The position numbers and the translations under genes were made by a program. The notes below the pieces were generated by a model. It was not told the DNA's origin. It made no database searches and worked only from the letters and a program-made list of their open reading frames with translations. Shown piece by piece: positions 43,355-51,982 of a DNA stretch of 64,000 nt (its first letter is position 1; each line of letters opens with the position of its first letter). Source of the stretch: Pseudomonas sp. GD04091 (GTDB lineage: Bacteria; Pseudomonadota; Gammaproteobacteria; Pseudomonadales; Pseudomonadaceae); the NCBI RefSeq assembly GCF_029836165.1, contig NZ_JAOEBG010000003.1:248001-312000 (forward strand). The letters run 5' to 3'.

Positions 43355-45661
43355 TCAATGCCACTGGGAATCTGGCGCTGCGGCATTGGCCAAGCATAAC
43401 CAACCGTGCTCGGCATCGATCAGCTGCCGCAGTACCGCGTCCAGATCGCATTGCTCGACAGAGAGAATAGACCTGCTCATGTGGGAAAGGTCTGAATTTT
43501 GTTTCGCCATATGTGCCTGCCACGCCCATTCCACGACATCGGCATTGGTCATGGCGGTTTCGTTGAATTGATTCGCCAGGCACTGACGGCTTGCACGATC
43601 AAGACTCACACCTTCTTTCAGCAGCGTCGTCAGATGATCGAGGATCTCGCTATGGCTGGCATGCGGAGATTGCACACCGAACAACAGCCCGGCATGGCCC
43701 TCGATCTGACGGAAGGCGCTGAATACGGCATAGCCCAGTTGCAGTTCGACACGCAGCCGTTGGTAGACCGGTCCCTGCAGGCGCTGGGCGAGCAGACGGC
43801 CGGGTGCCTGGAGAGGCTCGGGCAAAGGGCAGAACAGCAGCAGGGCCGGTTCGTTGCCCGCCGTGCTGATCTGCCGCCAGTGGCGGCCTTCGAGCCGGTG
43901 CCCGGATGAGCGTTCACCGGGCTGGCCCATGATGCCGTGCAGTGCCGCCCCCAATGCGCCTTGCTGTGCGTCGTCGAACCCGGCCGCCAGGCCTTGCCAG
44001 CGGGCGTTCTGCCAAAGGGCGTCGGGCATCGGTGGTTCGTCCGGCGGCGAGGGTGTTTCATCTGTCAGCAGTTCGTCCGGCAGCACCTTGAGCAGCATGC
44101 GGATCGGGATCAGTGCAGGTTCGACCGGTATGGGCGCGCCCCAGTGCTGCGCAGCAGGTGCGCGTAGCAGGGGGAGTGCTTCCTCCACAAGCGCGATCAC
44201 CGCCAGTGGATGTCCGGCGGCGCGCAACTGCCAGTATTCGCCACTGGCGGTGAAGTCCAGTTGCAGCGAGGCACGCCCGGCACGCTGGCGCAGCGACTGC
44301 AGACTGCGTTCTAGGACGGGCAGCCAGCGTCGGCGCAGAGGCGAAGGGACGTGCCAGTGCAGATAGAGCGCGGCGAACTGGCGCGAGGGTGGCAGGCAGT
44401 TGCTGACGGACAGGCCTGCGGGGATCGGCGCGTGTGTTTTGGGCAGTGAGGCAGCCAGCAAGGGATCGTCGCCCGGCAGATGCCATTGGCCCAGGGTGTT
44501 GCTCGGGAAACTGGCCAGCAGCGCATCGAGAGCGGCCAGGCCTCGGGCGCCAAGTCCCTGGTACGGCAGGCCGGCACTGTCGCGTCGAGCCAGTTCCAGC
44601 GCGCTGGCGGCCTGTTCGCGGCGTTGCTGCAGCTGGCTGAAGGCGCTGTTCAACCGCTGGCGATCCTGCTGCCTCAAGTCGCTCAACCAGCCGTGCAGCA
44701 GGTCCCGGGATTGCGCAATGCAGGCAGGCGCTGTCAGCTGCAAGCGGATTTGCCAGAGCATCTGGCCCGCATGGGCGTGGAGCAGCTGGGCGTTGCAGTC
44801 TTGCAGCCAACCGCGACTGTCCAGCTCGGCCAGCCATCCACCGGGGCGGTTGTCGGTGAGTACGCTCAACAGCAATTCCAGCGCCTGTTCGGCATCGGCT
44901 GGCAGTCCTTCGTGGGCGAACAGCAGGTCGTGATCCGTGCCACTGGCGGTTGGCTGGCGTAGCGGCCCCGCGAGCAGTTCAGGAGGTGGTTTCTGGGCGA
45001 TGCGTTGCCCTGTGCCGAACAGCGTGCCGAATCGCTTGCCCGATCGTTCCAGCTCATCCAGGGATTGCGGTCCGGTCAGGCTCAGGGTGATCTGCCCACC
45101 TTGGTAGAAGCGCTGGTGAAATGCCTTCAACCCTTGCTGGAAGTCGCGGTCTTGCAGAGGCAAGCTGTAGCGGTTTCCCGCGTGGAAGCCGCTAAGCGGG
45201 TGGCGCGCCGACACCGATTGCAGCAAGGCGAACTGCCGTTGGGCTTCGCGGTAGCGCGACCAGGCGATGAACTCAGCGTGGATCACCTCGCGCTCGCGAC
45301 GTTGGCGTTCGATACCGAGGTCGGGCTCGGCAAGCATCTGGCACAGGCGCTCCAGGCCACCGGCCAGCCCATCTGGCGGGACTTCAAAGAAGAAATCGGT
45401 GGTGCGTTCGCGGGTGCTGGCGTTGACCTGGCCGCCCAGGCCCTGGACGTAGCGCATCAGGCCGTCTTCCAAGGGGAAGCGCGCGGTGCCGAGGAAGAAC
45501 AGGTGTTCGAGGAAGTGCGCCAGCCCCGGCCATCGTGCGGGGGCGTCATGGCTGCCGGCGTGAACCCGCAGTGCCGCGGCGGCGCGCTTGAGGCGCGGCG
45601 CGTGGCGCAGGGTCAGGTGCAGGCCGTTGGCGAGGGTGAGGTGACGTGTGGCGTCGGACAT
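43355..45661 (-). CDS. pqqF: PQQ-linked M16 family metalloprotease PqqF
   Basis: A 768-residue M16 (insulinase-type) protease, thought to cut PqqA (with a PqqG-type partner) after cross-linking. The inverted zinc motif is in PGLAHFLEHLFFLG (HxxEH), and the downstream glutamate lies in a typical helix around residues 120-130 (REREVIHAEFIAWSRY). The N-terminus TLANGLHLTLRHAPRLKRAA fits the family. It lies upstream of pqqA on the same strand, separated by 169 bases that carry a likely separate pqqA promoter. Confidence 0.92.
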   Translation of the reverse strand: MSDATRHLTLANGLHLTLRHAPRLKRAAAALRVHAGSHDAPARWPGLAHFLEHLFFLGTARFPLEDGLMRYVQGLGGQVNASTRERTTDFFFEVPPDGLAGGLERLCQMLAEPDLGIERQRREREVIHAEFIAWSRYREAQRQFALLQSVSARHPLSGFHAGNRYSLPLQDRDFQQGLKAFHQRFYQGGQITLSLTGPQSLDELERSGKRFGTLFGTGQRIAQKPPPELLAGPLRQPTASGTDHDLLFAHEGLPADAEQALELLLSVLTDNRPGGWLAELDSRGWLQDCNAQLLHAHAGQMLWQIRLQLTAPACIAQSRDLLHGWLSDLRQQDRQRLNSAFSQLQQRREQAASALELARRDSAGLPYQGLGARGLAALDALLASFPSNTLGQWHLPGDDPLLAASLPKTHAPIPAGLSVSNCLPPSRQFAALYLHWHVPSPLRRRWLPVLERSLQSLRQRAGRASLQLDFTASGEYWQLRAAGHPLAVIALVEEALPLLRAPAAQHWGAPIPVEPALIPIRMLLKVLPDELLTDETPSPPDEPPMPDALWQNARWQGLAAGFDDAQQGALGAALHGIMGQPGERSSGHRLEGRHWRQISTAGNEPALLLFCPLPEPLQAPGRLLAQRLQGPVYQRLRVELQLGYAVFSAFRQIEGHAGLLFGVQSPHASHSEILDHLTTLLKEGVSLDRASRQCLANQFNETAMTNADVVEWAWQAHMAKQNSDLSHMSRSILSVEQCDLDAVLRQLIDAEHGWLCLANAAAPDSQWH

Positions 45662-45727
45662 GACGCCATGCTAGCGCGCAATGGTGAGGTTGTCTGTTCT
45701 GCCGCTGTCGCGGACAGACCCACGCTC

Positions 45728-45751
45728 TGTGGGAGCTGGCTTGCCGGCGAT
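45728..45751. repeat. Single REP half-element
   Basis: tgtgggagctggcttgccgg resembles one arm of the pair at 38046-38110. There is no partner arm. It lies in the 110-base gap between pqqF and davA. Confidence 0.7.
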
Positions 45752-45771
45752 GGGCGGCAACGCGGCGCCAA

Positions 45772-46554
45772 TCAGTGCAGATCCAACCGCAGATCCTGCA
45801 GATAGGGAAACGCTTCACGCCCACGCAGCACCCGTTCGCGCTCCAGTTCCGCCAGCAAAAGCCCTTCGTCGTGCCCGGCCATCGCCAGCAGGCTGCCATC
45901 CGGCCCGACGATACTGCTCTGCCCGCAATACTGGATTTCGCCCTCGTTGCCGCAATAGTTGGCGTACACCAGGTAGCACTGGTTCTCCTGCGCCCGCGAG
46001 CGCACGGTCACCTGGCAGACGAAGTCGTAGGGCGTCATGTTCGCCGTCGGCACCAGGATCAGCTCGGCACCGTTCAGCGCCAGGCGCCGGGCGTTCTCCG
46101 GAAACTCGATGTCATAGCAGATCAGCATTCCGACCTTCCAGCCGTCCAGCTCGACCACCGGAAAGTGGTCGGTGCCTGGGCTGAACATCGAGCGATCCAG
46201 CTCGCCGAACAGGTGGGTCTTGCGGTAGTTGCCCAGGCTGCGGCCATGGGCGTCGATCAGTTGCACGCTGTTGTAGATCGCCCCATCCTCGGCCCGCTCC
46301 GGGTAGCCATAGACGATGGCGATGCGGTGCGCCTGGGCGATCTCGACAACGCTCATCGCCGAGGGGCCGTCCTCGGCCTCGGCCAGGCGTTCCACCTGGT
46401 CCAGGCCGATGTTGTAGCCGCTGAGGAACATCTCCGGGCATACCAGCAACTGCGCGCCGCGGGCGGCGGCCAGGTGGGCCTGGTGCTGCAGGCGCTCGAG
46501 GTTGCCGGGCACGTCCAGTGGCTTGGGCGTGCCCTGGAACAGGGCGATGCGCAT
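45772..46554 (-). CDS. davA: 5-aminopentanamidase (delta-aminovaleramidase)
   Basis: DavA hydrolyses 5-aminopentanamide to 5-aminovalerate and ammonia, the second step of the aminovalerate route of lysine breakdown. The protein has 260 residues of nitrilase superfamily type. The catalytic triad is visible: Glu in LLVCPEMFLSGYNIG, Lys in GNYRKTHLFGELDRSMF and Cys in GMLICYDIEFPENARR. ATG 46554 has AGGAG 7 bases upstream and follows the davB stop by 16 bases, so the two form an operon. An extended frame upstream lies over davB and is rejected. Confidence 0.94.
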   Translation of the reverse strand: MRIALFQGTPKPLDVPGNLERLQHQAHLAAARGAQLLVCPEMFLSGYNIGLDQVERLAEAEDGPSAMSVVEIAQAHRIAIVYGYPERAEDGAIYNSVQLIDAHGRSLGNYRKTHLFGELDRSMFSPGTDHFPVVELDGWKVGMLICYDIEFPENARRLALNGAELILVPTANMTPYDFVCQVTVRSRAQENQCYLVYANYCGNEGEIQYCGQSSIVGPDGSLLAMAGHDEGLLLAELERERVLRGREAFPYLQDLRLDLH

Positions 46555-46570
46555 GGCGCTACTCCTACGC

Positions 46571-48253
46571 TCAGTCGGCCAGGGCGATCGGGCCAATCTC
46601 GTGGAACACATCGCCTGGGCCTGGGTTGTCCGGGTGGGTCTGGCCACCGAAGTGGTTCATGATACCCCACACCGCATTGAGCGAAGTCTGCACCGCGCCT
46701 TCCACCCAGGCGGGGGTCCAGGACACGTCGTCACCCGCGATGAAGATGCCGCGCTGTTCGATGGGCATGTCCTGTTGCATGAAGTGCGCGTACATGCGCT
46801 GGTTGTAGCGGTAGTGGCCTGGCAGCGCGCCCTTGAAGGCGCCGAGGAAGTGCGGGTCGGCTTCCCACGAGATGGTGATCGGGTCGCCGATGATATGCCC
46901 GGCGATATCGGTCTTGGGGTAGATCTTCTTCAGTGCGTCGAGGGCCAGTTGCACACGTTTCTCGGTCGGGTGCGGCAGCATCTTCAGGGCATCGCTCATC
47001 CAGGCGTAGGACAGGCAGATCACCCCCGGCTTGTCGTCGCCGTTGTCGAACAGGTAGGTGCCGCGGGTCAGGCGATCGGTGAGGGTCATGCTCATCAGAT
47101 CGCGGCCGGTCTGCGGGTCCTTGTCCTTCCAGAACGGCCGGTCGACCATGACGAAGGTCTTCGACGACTGCATGTAGCGGGTGCGGTCCAGGGCCATCCA
47201 CATCTTCTGCGAGAACAGCGACTCCTCGCAGTCGATCTGGGTGGTCAGCAGCCAGCTCTGGCAGGTGGTGAGCACCGCCGCGTAGTGGCGCACGTCGCCG
47301 TAGTTGTCGGTGACCGCCAGGCGGCCATCGGCGGCGCGGGCGATGCGCTTGACCCCGGTGCGCGGCGCGCCGCTGTGCAGGCCGCTGAGGCTGGTACCGG
47401 CAGGCCAGTGGGCGCAACGCTCCGGCACATGGCGCCAGATGCCCTGCGGCACCTGCTCGACGCCGCCGACCACCAGGTGCTGGTGATCGTCGCAGTTGGT
47501 CATCACCACGCGGAAGATTTCCAGCATCGAGTTGGGGAAGTCCGAGTCCCAGCCGCCGGTGCCGAAGCCCACCTGGCCGAACACTTCGCGGTGCTGGAAG
47601 CTCAGCTTGGCGAACGAGCGGGAGGTGGCGACGAAGTCATAGAAGGTGCGGTCGTCCCAGAGTGGCACCAGCTTGTTCCACAGGTCTTTCAGGCGCGGTA
47701 CATCGCGGTCGCGGATGGCCTGCTGGATATCGCCGAACTGCGCGCCGCTCTCCAGGGCATCGGCCCAGGCGTCGGCCACTTCGTGGAACAGCGGCGGCAG
47801 ATCGGCCGCTTTTTCGGCGTAGTAGGTCTGGCCTTCCAGGTCGATCACCGTGCTACCCGAGGCAGGGGTCAGCGGGTTGGGGAAGGGCTTGGTCTCCAGG
47901 CCGAGCTTGTCGACGTAGTGATAGAACGCCGTGGACGACACCGGGAAGCGCATGCCGCCAAGTTCGGCGACGATGCCATCGGTGCCGTTGAACGCCTGCG
48001 AGCGCAGCCGGCCACCGAGTTTGGAGGCCTCGTAAACCACGGGCTTGAGGCCCAGCTTCATCAGCTCGTAGGCCGCCACCAGGCCGGCGATACCGCCACC
48101 GACGATCGCCACCTCTTCACCATGGCGCTCCTTGGGAATGCTGCCCAGGCCGGCCGGGTGCTCCAGCCAGTCGTCGAAGGCGAAGGGGAAGTCCGGGCCG
48201 AAGATGGTGATGGGTTTCTTGCCGTCGGCGGGGTGGCGGTTGTTCTTGTTCAT
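46571..48253 (-). CDS. davB: L-lysine 2-monooxygenase
   Basis: DavB is a flavoprotein that converts L-lysine to 5-aminopentanamide with release of CO2. The 560-residue protein carries the FAD-binding GEEVAIVGGGIAGLVAAYEL (GxGxxG) near residue 48. Further flavin amine oxidase blocks are GRLRSQAF, AELGGMRFPVS and, at the C-terminus, IFIAGDDVSWTPAWVEGAVQ. The length and N-terminal extension (DFPFAFDDWLEHPAGLGSIP) match the lysine/tryptophan 2-monooxygenase group. Together with davA and synteny with the P. putida dav locus this supports lysine as substrate. A -10-like TATACT lies at 48294-48299. Confidence 0.94.
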   Translation of the reverse strand: MNKNNRHPADGKKPITIFGPDFPFAFDDWLEHPAGLGSIPKERHGEEVAIVGGGIAGLVAAYELMKLGLKPVVYEASKLGGRLRSQAFNGTDGIVAELGGMRFPVSSTAFYHYVDKLGLETKPFPNPLTPASGSTVIDLEGQTYYAEKAADLPPLFHEVADAWADALESGAQFGDIQQAIRDRDVPRLKDLWNKLVPLWDDRTFYDFVATSRSFAKLSFQHREVFGQVGFGTGGWDSDFPNSMLEIFRVVMTNCDDHQHLVVGGVEQVPQGIWRHVPERCAHWPAGTSLSGLHSGAPRTGVKRIARAADGRLAVTDNYGDVRHYAAVLTTCQSWLLTTQIDCEESLFSQKMWMALDRTRYMQSSKTFVMVDRPFWKDKDPQTGRDLMSMTLTDRLTRGTYLFDNGDDKPGVICLSYAWMSDALKMLPHPTEKRVQLALDALKKIYPKTDIAGHIIGDPITISWEADPHFLGAFKGALPGHYRYNQRMYAHFMQQDMPIEQRGIFIAGDDVSWTPAWVEGAVQTSLNAVWGIMNHFGGQTHPDNPGPGDVFHEIGPIALAD

Positions 48254-48293
48254 GTAATGACCTTGCCAGGGGCTGCGCAGGGGGCGGAGCCTG

Positions 48294-48299
48294 AGTATA
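48294..48299 (-). promoter_or_regulatory. Candidate -10 of the davBA promoter
   Basis: TATACT on the minus strand, about 40 bases before the davB start, inside an AT-rich gap (48290-48412). No well-spaced -35 was found, which suits an activator-dependent promoter. Confidence 0.45.
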
Positions 48300-48413
48300 G
48301 AGAATGCCTGGTGGCCATTTTATGAAGTGATGGGTTCGTAATTAAGATACAGAGTGGCGTCGTTATGTAATTTATTTCGTCTGAATGTCTTCTGTTTATT
48401 GATTAGTGACGAA

Positions 48414-48728
48414 TCAGCTCAAGGACGCCAGATGCTCGACGGTCTCCGGATACTTCTGTACCAGCCGGATCAACGCCACGGCCTGGGCGTTGGGTCTGGA
48501 GCGGCCCTGCTCCCAGCTTTCCAGGGTTCGGGCGTTGGTACGCAGGTAGGCGGCGAACACCGCACGCGACATGTTGAGGCGCTGGCGCAGCTCGGTCAGC
48601 TCGTTGGGGGCCAGGGGGGCCAGTTCCTCGAAGGTCACTTTGTGTGAACGCAGGGTCAGTTTGCCGGTGCGCTCATCGGCGAGGGCGTCGAAGCCTTCGG
48701 TGAGTTCAGTGAAGATGTTGCGTGGCAT
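48414..48728 (-). CDS. HigA/NadS-type antitoxin (XRE helix-turn-helix)
   Basis: A 104-residue DNA-binding antitoxin. An N-terminal segment (MPRNIFTELTEGFDALADER) should contact the toxin. The C-terminal XRE helix-turn-helix runs from about residue 43 to 95 (PNELTELRQRLNMSRAVFAA, YLRTNARTLESWEQGRSRPN). The order toxin-then-antitoxin with a 23-base overlap is that of higBA-like loci. The gene is intact although its partner is frameshifted. It probably binds the palindrome at 49072-49090. Confidence 0.87.
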   Translation of the reverse strand: MPRNIFTELTEGFDALADERTGKLTLRSHKVTFEELAPLAPNELTELRQRLNMSRAVFAAYLRTNARTLESWEQGRSRPNAQAVALIRLVQKYPETVEHLASLS

Positions 48729-49066
48729 TGGTCGTCCTCGTCAGGTACTCGCGTTCCAGCAGGTTTTTCAGGGCCTGGCGTTGCTGTGGCGTCAGATCAT
48801 CCTGGACTTCCTTGCCGTAGAGCGTGAAAAGCCAGAATTGCTGCCCGGCGGACCACCAGTAGTAGATGATCCGAGTGCCACCGCGCTTGCCTTTGTGGCG
48901 CAGCACATCGGCGAAGCGCATCTTCCTGAGGCCGCCCGTACCCTTGATGACATCGCCAGCATGGGGATGCAGGAGCAGCAGGCGTTGCAGCGCGAAAGTC
49001 CTCATCGTCCAGATACTGGCTGCGAAAGCGCTCGAAGGCGGGTAGTTCAACAAGCAGAGCATCCAT
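48706..49066 (-). pseudogene. HigB/RelE-type toxin gene with an internal frameshift
   Basis: The start at 49066 gives MDALLVELPAFERFRSQYLD (then DEDFRA), the family N-terminus. The frame then becomes unrelated, while a different frame resumes the family from LQRLLLLHPHAGDVIKGTGG through LRKMRFADVLRHKGKRGG, TRIIYYWWSAGQQFWLFTLY and DLTPQQRQALKNLLEREY. The break is at about 48989-48994, where CGCGCTG stands in place of an expected CGCGCGCTG: a two-base loss in a GC run. RelE-type toxins cleave mRNA on ribosomes; this one could be made only by frameshifting or re-initiation at an internal ATG. Sequencing error cannot be excluded. Confidence 0.82.
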
Positions 49067-49435
49067 GCTTTTATACGTGATCCGCGTATAGTTTGTGATG
49101 AGGCCGCCGATGCGTCAATAGGGGCGGTTTGCCGTCAGCCTAACCGTGGATTGAAAGGGACGTGGCGGGGGAGGGTTGCCGGATATGTCATTGGGAGGCG
49201 GGTGGGTCGCTGCTTATCAGGCCATTCCCTGCAGGCGGCACATTCATCGAGATCTATCCTGCTCGCCCTATCGCTCTGGTCTGGCTGTGCGGGTAAACCT
49301 TCGCGGTAGTTTTTGCCGGTCACTGCACATTCGGTGATCGGGCGTGAGAACCCGGCGATCTACTTGGAGGCATGCTGCCACCCATTCCTGTGAGAAGGTT
49401 GCGTGGTGGCCTCCTTGAGCCGGTAGTGCAGGGCG
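49067..49435. other. Intergenic region between toxin-antitoxin pair and Lrp gene
   Basis: A gap of 369 bases. Apart from the palindrome at its edge, it contains no gene with family resemblance; the one open frame (minus strand, 49135-49323) has composition and a start that do not suggest translation. No terminator with a T-run was found after the Lrp gene. Confidence 0.5.
49072..49090. promoter_or_regulatory. Palindromic operator before the toxin-antitoxin pair
   Basis: TATACG-N7-CGTATA lies 6 bases before the toxin start and overlaps the likely -10 region. Antitoxins of this type repress their own operon through such palindromes. Confidence 0.7.
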
Positions 49436-49897
49436 CTAGTTTGGCTGGCCGCGGTCGACCTTGCTGCTGAGGATGATCGACGTGGTGGTCTTCTCCACCC
49501 CGTCGAGGCTGCCGATCTGGTCGAGCAGCTGGTCCAGCTGCTCCGGCGAATCGCTGAGCAGCCACGCCACATAATCGAATTCGCCACTGACCGCGCACAG
49601 CTGCTGGACCTGGCCCATGGCGCTCAGGTGGCGCACGATGTCCTTGCCCGAGCGCGGTTGCGCCTTGATCCCGACATACGCTTGCAGGCCACCGCCCAGC
49701 AGGCGCTGGCCCAGGCGCACGCCATAGCCGGTGATGACTTTGTTGCGCTCCAGGCGTTCGAGGCGCGAGTTCACCGTGGTGCGGGCGATCCCCAGTTGGC
49801 GAGCGAGGGTGGCGACGCTTTCCCGGGCATTGATCTGCAGCAGGGCGATCAGCTGGCGATCGATGGCGTCGAGGGCGATGGAGGAGGTGGCCGGCAT
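49436..49897 (-). CDS. Lrp/AsnC family transcriptional regulator
   Basis: A 153-residue feast/famine regulator. The N-terminal helix-turn-helix is ALDAIDRQLIALLQINARES and ATLARQLGIARTTVNSRLER; the C-terminal RAM ligand-binding domain includes LQAYVGIKAQPRSGKDIVRH and AVSGEFDYVAWLLSDSPEQL. ATG 49897 is chosen over a longer frame because MPATSSIALDAIDRQL fits the family. It lies two genes from davBA and could respond to lysine or another amino acid, but that is inference from position. Confidence 0.9.
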   Translation of the reverse strand: MPATSSIALDAIDRQLIALLQINARESVATLARQLGIARTTVNSRLERLERNKVITGYGVRLGQRLLGGGLQAYVGIKAQPRSGKDIVRHLSAMGQVQQLCAVSGEFDYVAWLLSDSPEQLDQLLDQIGSLDGVEKTTTSIILSSKVDRGQPN

Positions 49898-50043
49898 GGT
49901 AGGTCTCTGTTGTCGAGCTGCTAGCCTATGCATGCGCGACCGGTTCGCGCAAGGCGCCCAGCACTGGCATTACGTCGGCAAGGCGGTACGATAGCGGGCC
50001 GCTGCCATCCGGCAGCCAGGACCATGGCAGGAGTGATTGACCC

Positions 50044-50739
50044 ATGAAGTTCAAGGACTGGTACTGGCGGCGATGGATTCGCCAACACGGTTGCAAGGTG
50101 AGCACGGGCCTTTCCAGATTCGGCAAGCGCGCCAGGCTGGCGCTCGAGGACGAAGTGCGCATCGGCGATGTCACGATCAGCGCCGCCACTCTCGATGTCT
50201 CGATCGGGGCTCATACCTATATCCGCAGCGGCGGCTCGTTGCAGGTGGTCGAGTCGATCGGGCGCTACTGCTCCATTGGCAGTTCCGTGGTCATCGGCCA
50301 GGAAAAATACGCCCACCCCACCGACTGGCTGAGCAGCCACCCCTTCCAGTTCACGGGCACCCAGTGGCACTACGAGCCGCCGAGCACGCCGGCGCGCATA
50401 GGTCATGACGTGTGGATCGGCGAGGGCGCGATGATCATGGAAGGGGTCGATGTCGGCACCGGGGCGATCATCGCCACCCGCGCTCTGGTCACCCGGGACG
50501 TGCCGCCCTACGCCGTGGTCGCGGGCTTCCCGGCGAAGGTCGTGCGCTATCGCTATCCCGAGCCGATGATCGAGCGCTTGCTGGCATCGCGTTGGTGGGA
50601 GCGCGATACCCAGCAGTTGCTGGCGCTGCCGCTGCACGACCCTGCCGCCTGCCTTGACCGGATCGCCGGGCTGGCTGAGGCACGTTATTCGCGAATCGAG
50701 ATCTCACGGCGCGGGGGCAAGGTGCTGGCGTCTGCTTGA
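50044..50739 (+). CDS. CatB-related O-acetyltransferase (hexapeptide repeat)
   Basis: A 231-residue left-handed beta-helix acetyltransferase. Repeats are visible as [40 protein letters not shown] and [40 protein letters not shown]. It has the loop [12 protein letters not shown] with the catalytic-type histidine and the C-terminal [14 protein letters not shown]. Such proteins acetylate chloramphenicol, streptogramins or polysaccharide sugars; the charged N-terminus [16 protein letters not shown] rather suggests a cell-surface sugar substrate. It is divergent from the Lrp gene, 146 bases away. Confidence 0.85.
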   Translation: MKFKDWYWRRWIRQHGCKVSTGLSRFGKRARLALEDEVRIGDVTISAATLDVSIGAHTYIRSGGSLQVVESIGRYCSIGSSVVIGQEKYAHPTDWLSSHPFQFTGTQWHYEPPSTPARIGHDVWIGEGAMIMEGVDVGTGAIIATRALVTRDVPPYAVVAGFPAKVVRYRYPEPMIERLLASRWWERDTQQLLALPLHDPAACLDRIAGLAEARYSRIEISRRGGKVLASA

Positions 50740-50778
50740 ATCGCCACGAGCAAGCCCTCACTCACTGGACTCGCATAT

Positions 50779-50798
50779 GTCCTGTGGGTGCGGGCTTG
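50779..50798. repeat. Degenerate REP half-element
   Basis: cctgtgggtgcgggcttgcc resembles an arm of the gcaagcccgctcccac class with one or two changes. It lies between the convergent acetyltransferase and lipoprotein genes. Confidence 0.5.
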
Positions 50799-50829
50799 CC
50801 TCGTTCAGTTCAGCCGGTAGCCGATGCGA

Positions 50830-51204
50830 TCAACGTGCTGCGCTGGTTTGCGTCGCGGTGGCGCAAGGCGACTTCAGGCCGGCGGTCATGCTCTCGACGT
50901 TGTCGAGCATCTGGTTGCCCTTGTTGACCTTCTGGGCGTTCTCGGCCAGTTGCATGCGCTGGTCATAAGTGGCCGTGTCGCCATTGAAGCTGTTCTTGGT
51001 TTCGAGCACGGAGTTGGCGATGCTGAGCAGGCTGCGACCGGTGGAGATCAGGTTGTCGGTGGTGCTGGGCGTGCAAGGGGCGTTGCCGCTGGCCATCTGG
51101 CTGCCCTGCAGTCCCTGGCCTTGTGAACCCGGTGCCACGCAACCGGCGAGCGTCGCCAGCATCGGCACGACCAGCAGGGCCCCAAGCGTTCCTTGGATGT
51201 TCAT
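50830..51204 (-). CDS. Putative lipoprotein
   Basis: A 124-residue exported protein. MNIQGTLGALLVVPMLATLA leads to a lipobox LAGC with Cys22 as the lipidation site. The mature part is small, polar and mostly helical (NLISTGRSLLSIANSVLETK, QLAENAQKVNKGNQMLDNVE), with two further cysteines at PCTPS and SPCAT that could form a disulfide. No family was recognised. It lies between the acetyltransferase and the accessory cassette and has its own start. Confidence 0.72.
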   Translation of the reverse strand: MNIQGTLGALLVVPMLATLAGCVAPGSQGQGLQGSQMASGNAPCTPSTTDNLISTGRSLLSIANSVLETKNSFNGDTATYDQRMQLAENAQKVNKGNQMLDNVESMTAGLKSPCATATQTSAAR

Positions 51205-51361
51205 GTGACGTTCCCTCGATCACTGGGCTCCGACCCGGTGCCGAAGCGATGGAGAGATTCTAGGAACGTGGGGTTGATGGCGAAATAGAACGGGTGTGCT
51301 AAAGGCACTTTGCCCGTTCTGGCTGGTGGGCAAGCTCGAATGAGAACACCGCTCGCTGCAC

Positions 51362-51967
51362 TCAGAGGCCAAGCAGTGTCTTGCAGGCGGAGAGAACGTT
51401 GGCGATGTTGGAGGCAATGTTGGTATTGCGCTCGAGCTTCGGGATGTTCTCCACGGCCTCGTTGTCCACCTCTTGCTTGATCCGCCTGGGATCGCCATCA
51501 GGCGGAAGGACCTCATTTTTTTCTTGCTCCGGCGTTTCAGCGCTCGAGGTATAGCGTGTCTTGGATTGCGCGAACAAGTCGCTCGCTATGCCTTCGTAGT
51601 TGCCGTAGTCGCTGAGCGTGAGAACGTTCTTGATCAGTCGAAGTTCCGCGTCGATGCGAATGGCGATCGAGGCAAAGGTGGTGAAGTTGGTGTTCTGCTC
51701 GATGATGCTGGCACGCCAGTTGTACTGATCGACGATGTTGTTGAACGGGTAGAGCAGGTCGAACCCCAGGCGCAGCATGCGCTGCTGGGCCGTGGGGCCA
51801 AGCGCGATCAGGCAGCTCTGCACCTGTACCGCCAAGGCGCATGACCGGGGATCGCCAAGTTTCGAATGGTCGGTGATGGGATGCTTGGTCGGATAGGTTT
51901 CCAGCAGCAGCTTGAAGTAAGCGTCGTGTGCCGTTTGGAATTGCTCTATGACTTTTTGCTTGTCCAT
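51362..51967 (-). CDS. Unknown protein, third gene of the nuclease-linked cassette
   Basis: A 201-residue protein of unknown family. It is mostly helical by appearance, with a charged N-terminus (MDKQKVIEQFQTAHDAYFKL), a central segment ASIIEQNTNFTTFASIAIRI, and a lysine/glutamate-rich linker around residues 140-175. A short hydrophobic C-terminal helix (NIASNIANVLSACKTLLGL) could contact a membrane or partner. It follows the 211-residue gene by 15 bases. Codon use looks less GC-biased than the neighbouring housekeeping genes, consistent with an acquired cassette. No function is assigned. Confidence 0.65.
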   Translation of the reverse strand: MDKQKVIEQFQTAHDAYFKLLLETYPTKHPITDHSKLGDPRSCALAVQVQSCLIALGPTAQQRMLRLGFDLLYPFNNIVDQYNWRASIIEQNTNFTTFASIAIRIDAELRLIKNVLTLSDYGNYEGIASDLFAQSKTRYTSSAETPEQEKNEVLPPDGDPRRIKQEVDNEAVENIPKLERNTNIASNIANVLSACKTLLGL

Positions 51968-51982
51968 GGCGATCGAATGTAC

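Noticed and set aside
49135..49323. A 62-codon minus-strand frame in the TA/Lrp gap
   Set aside because: No ribosome site, no recognisable motif, no conserved neighbour overlap.
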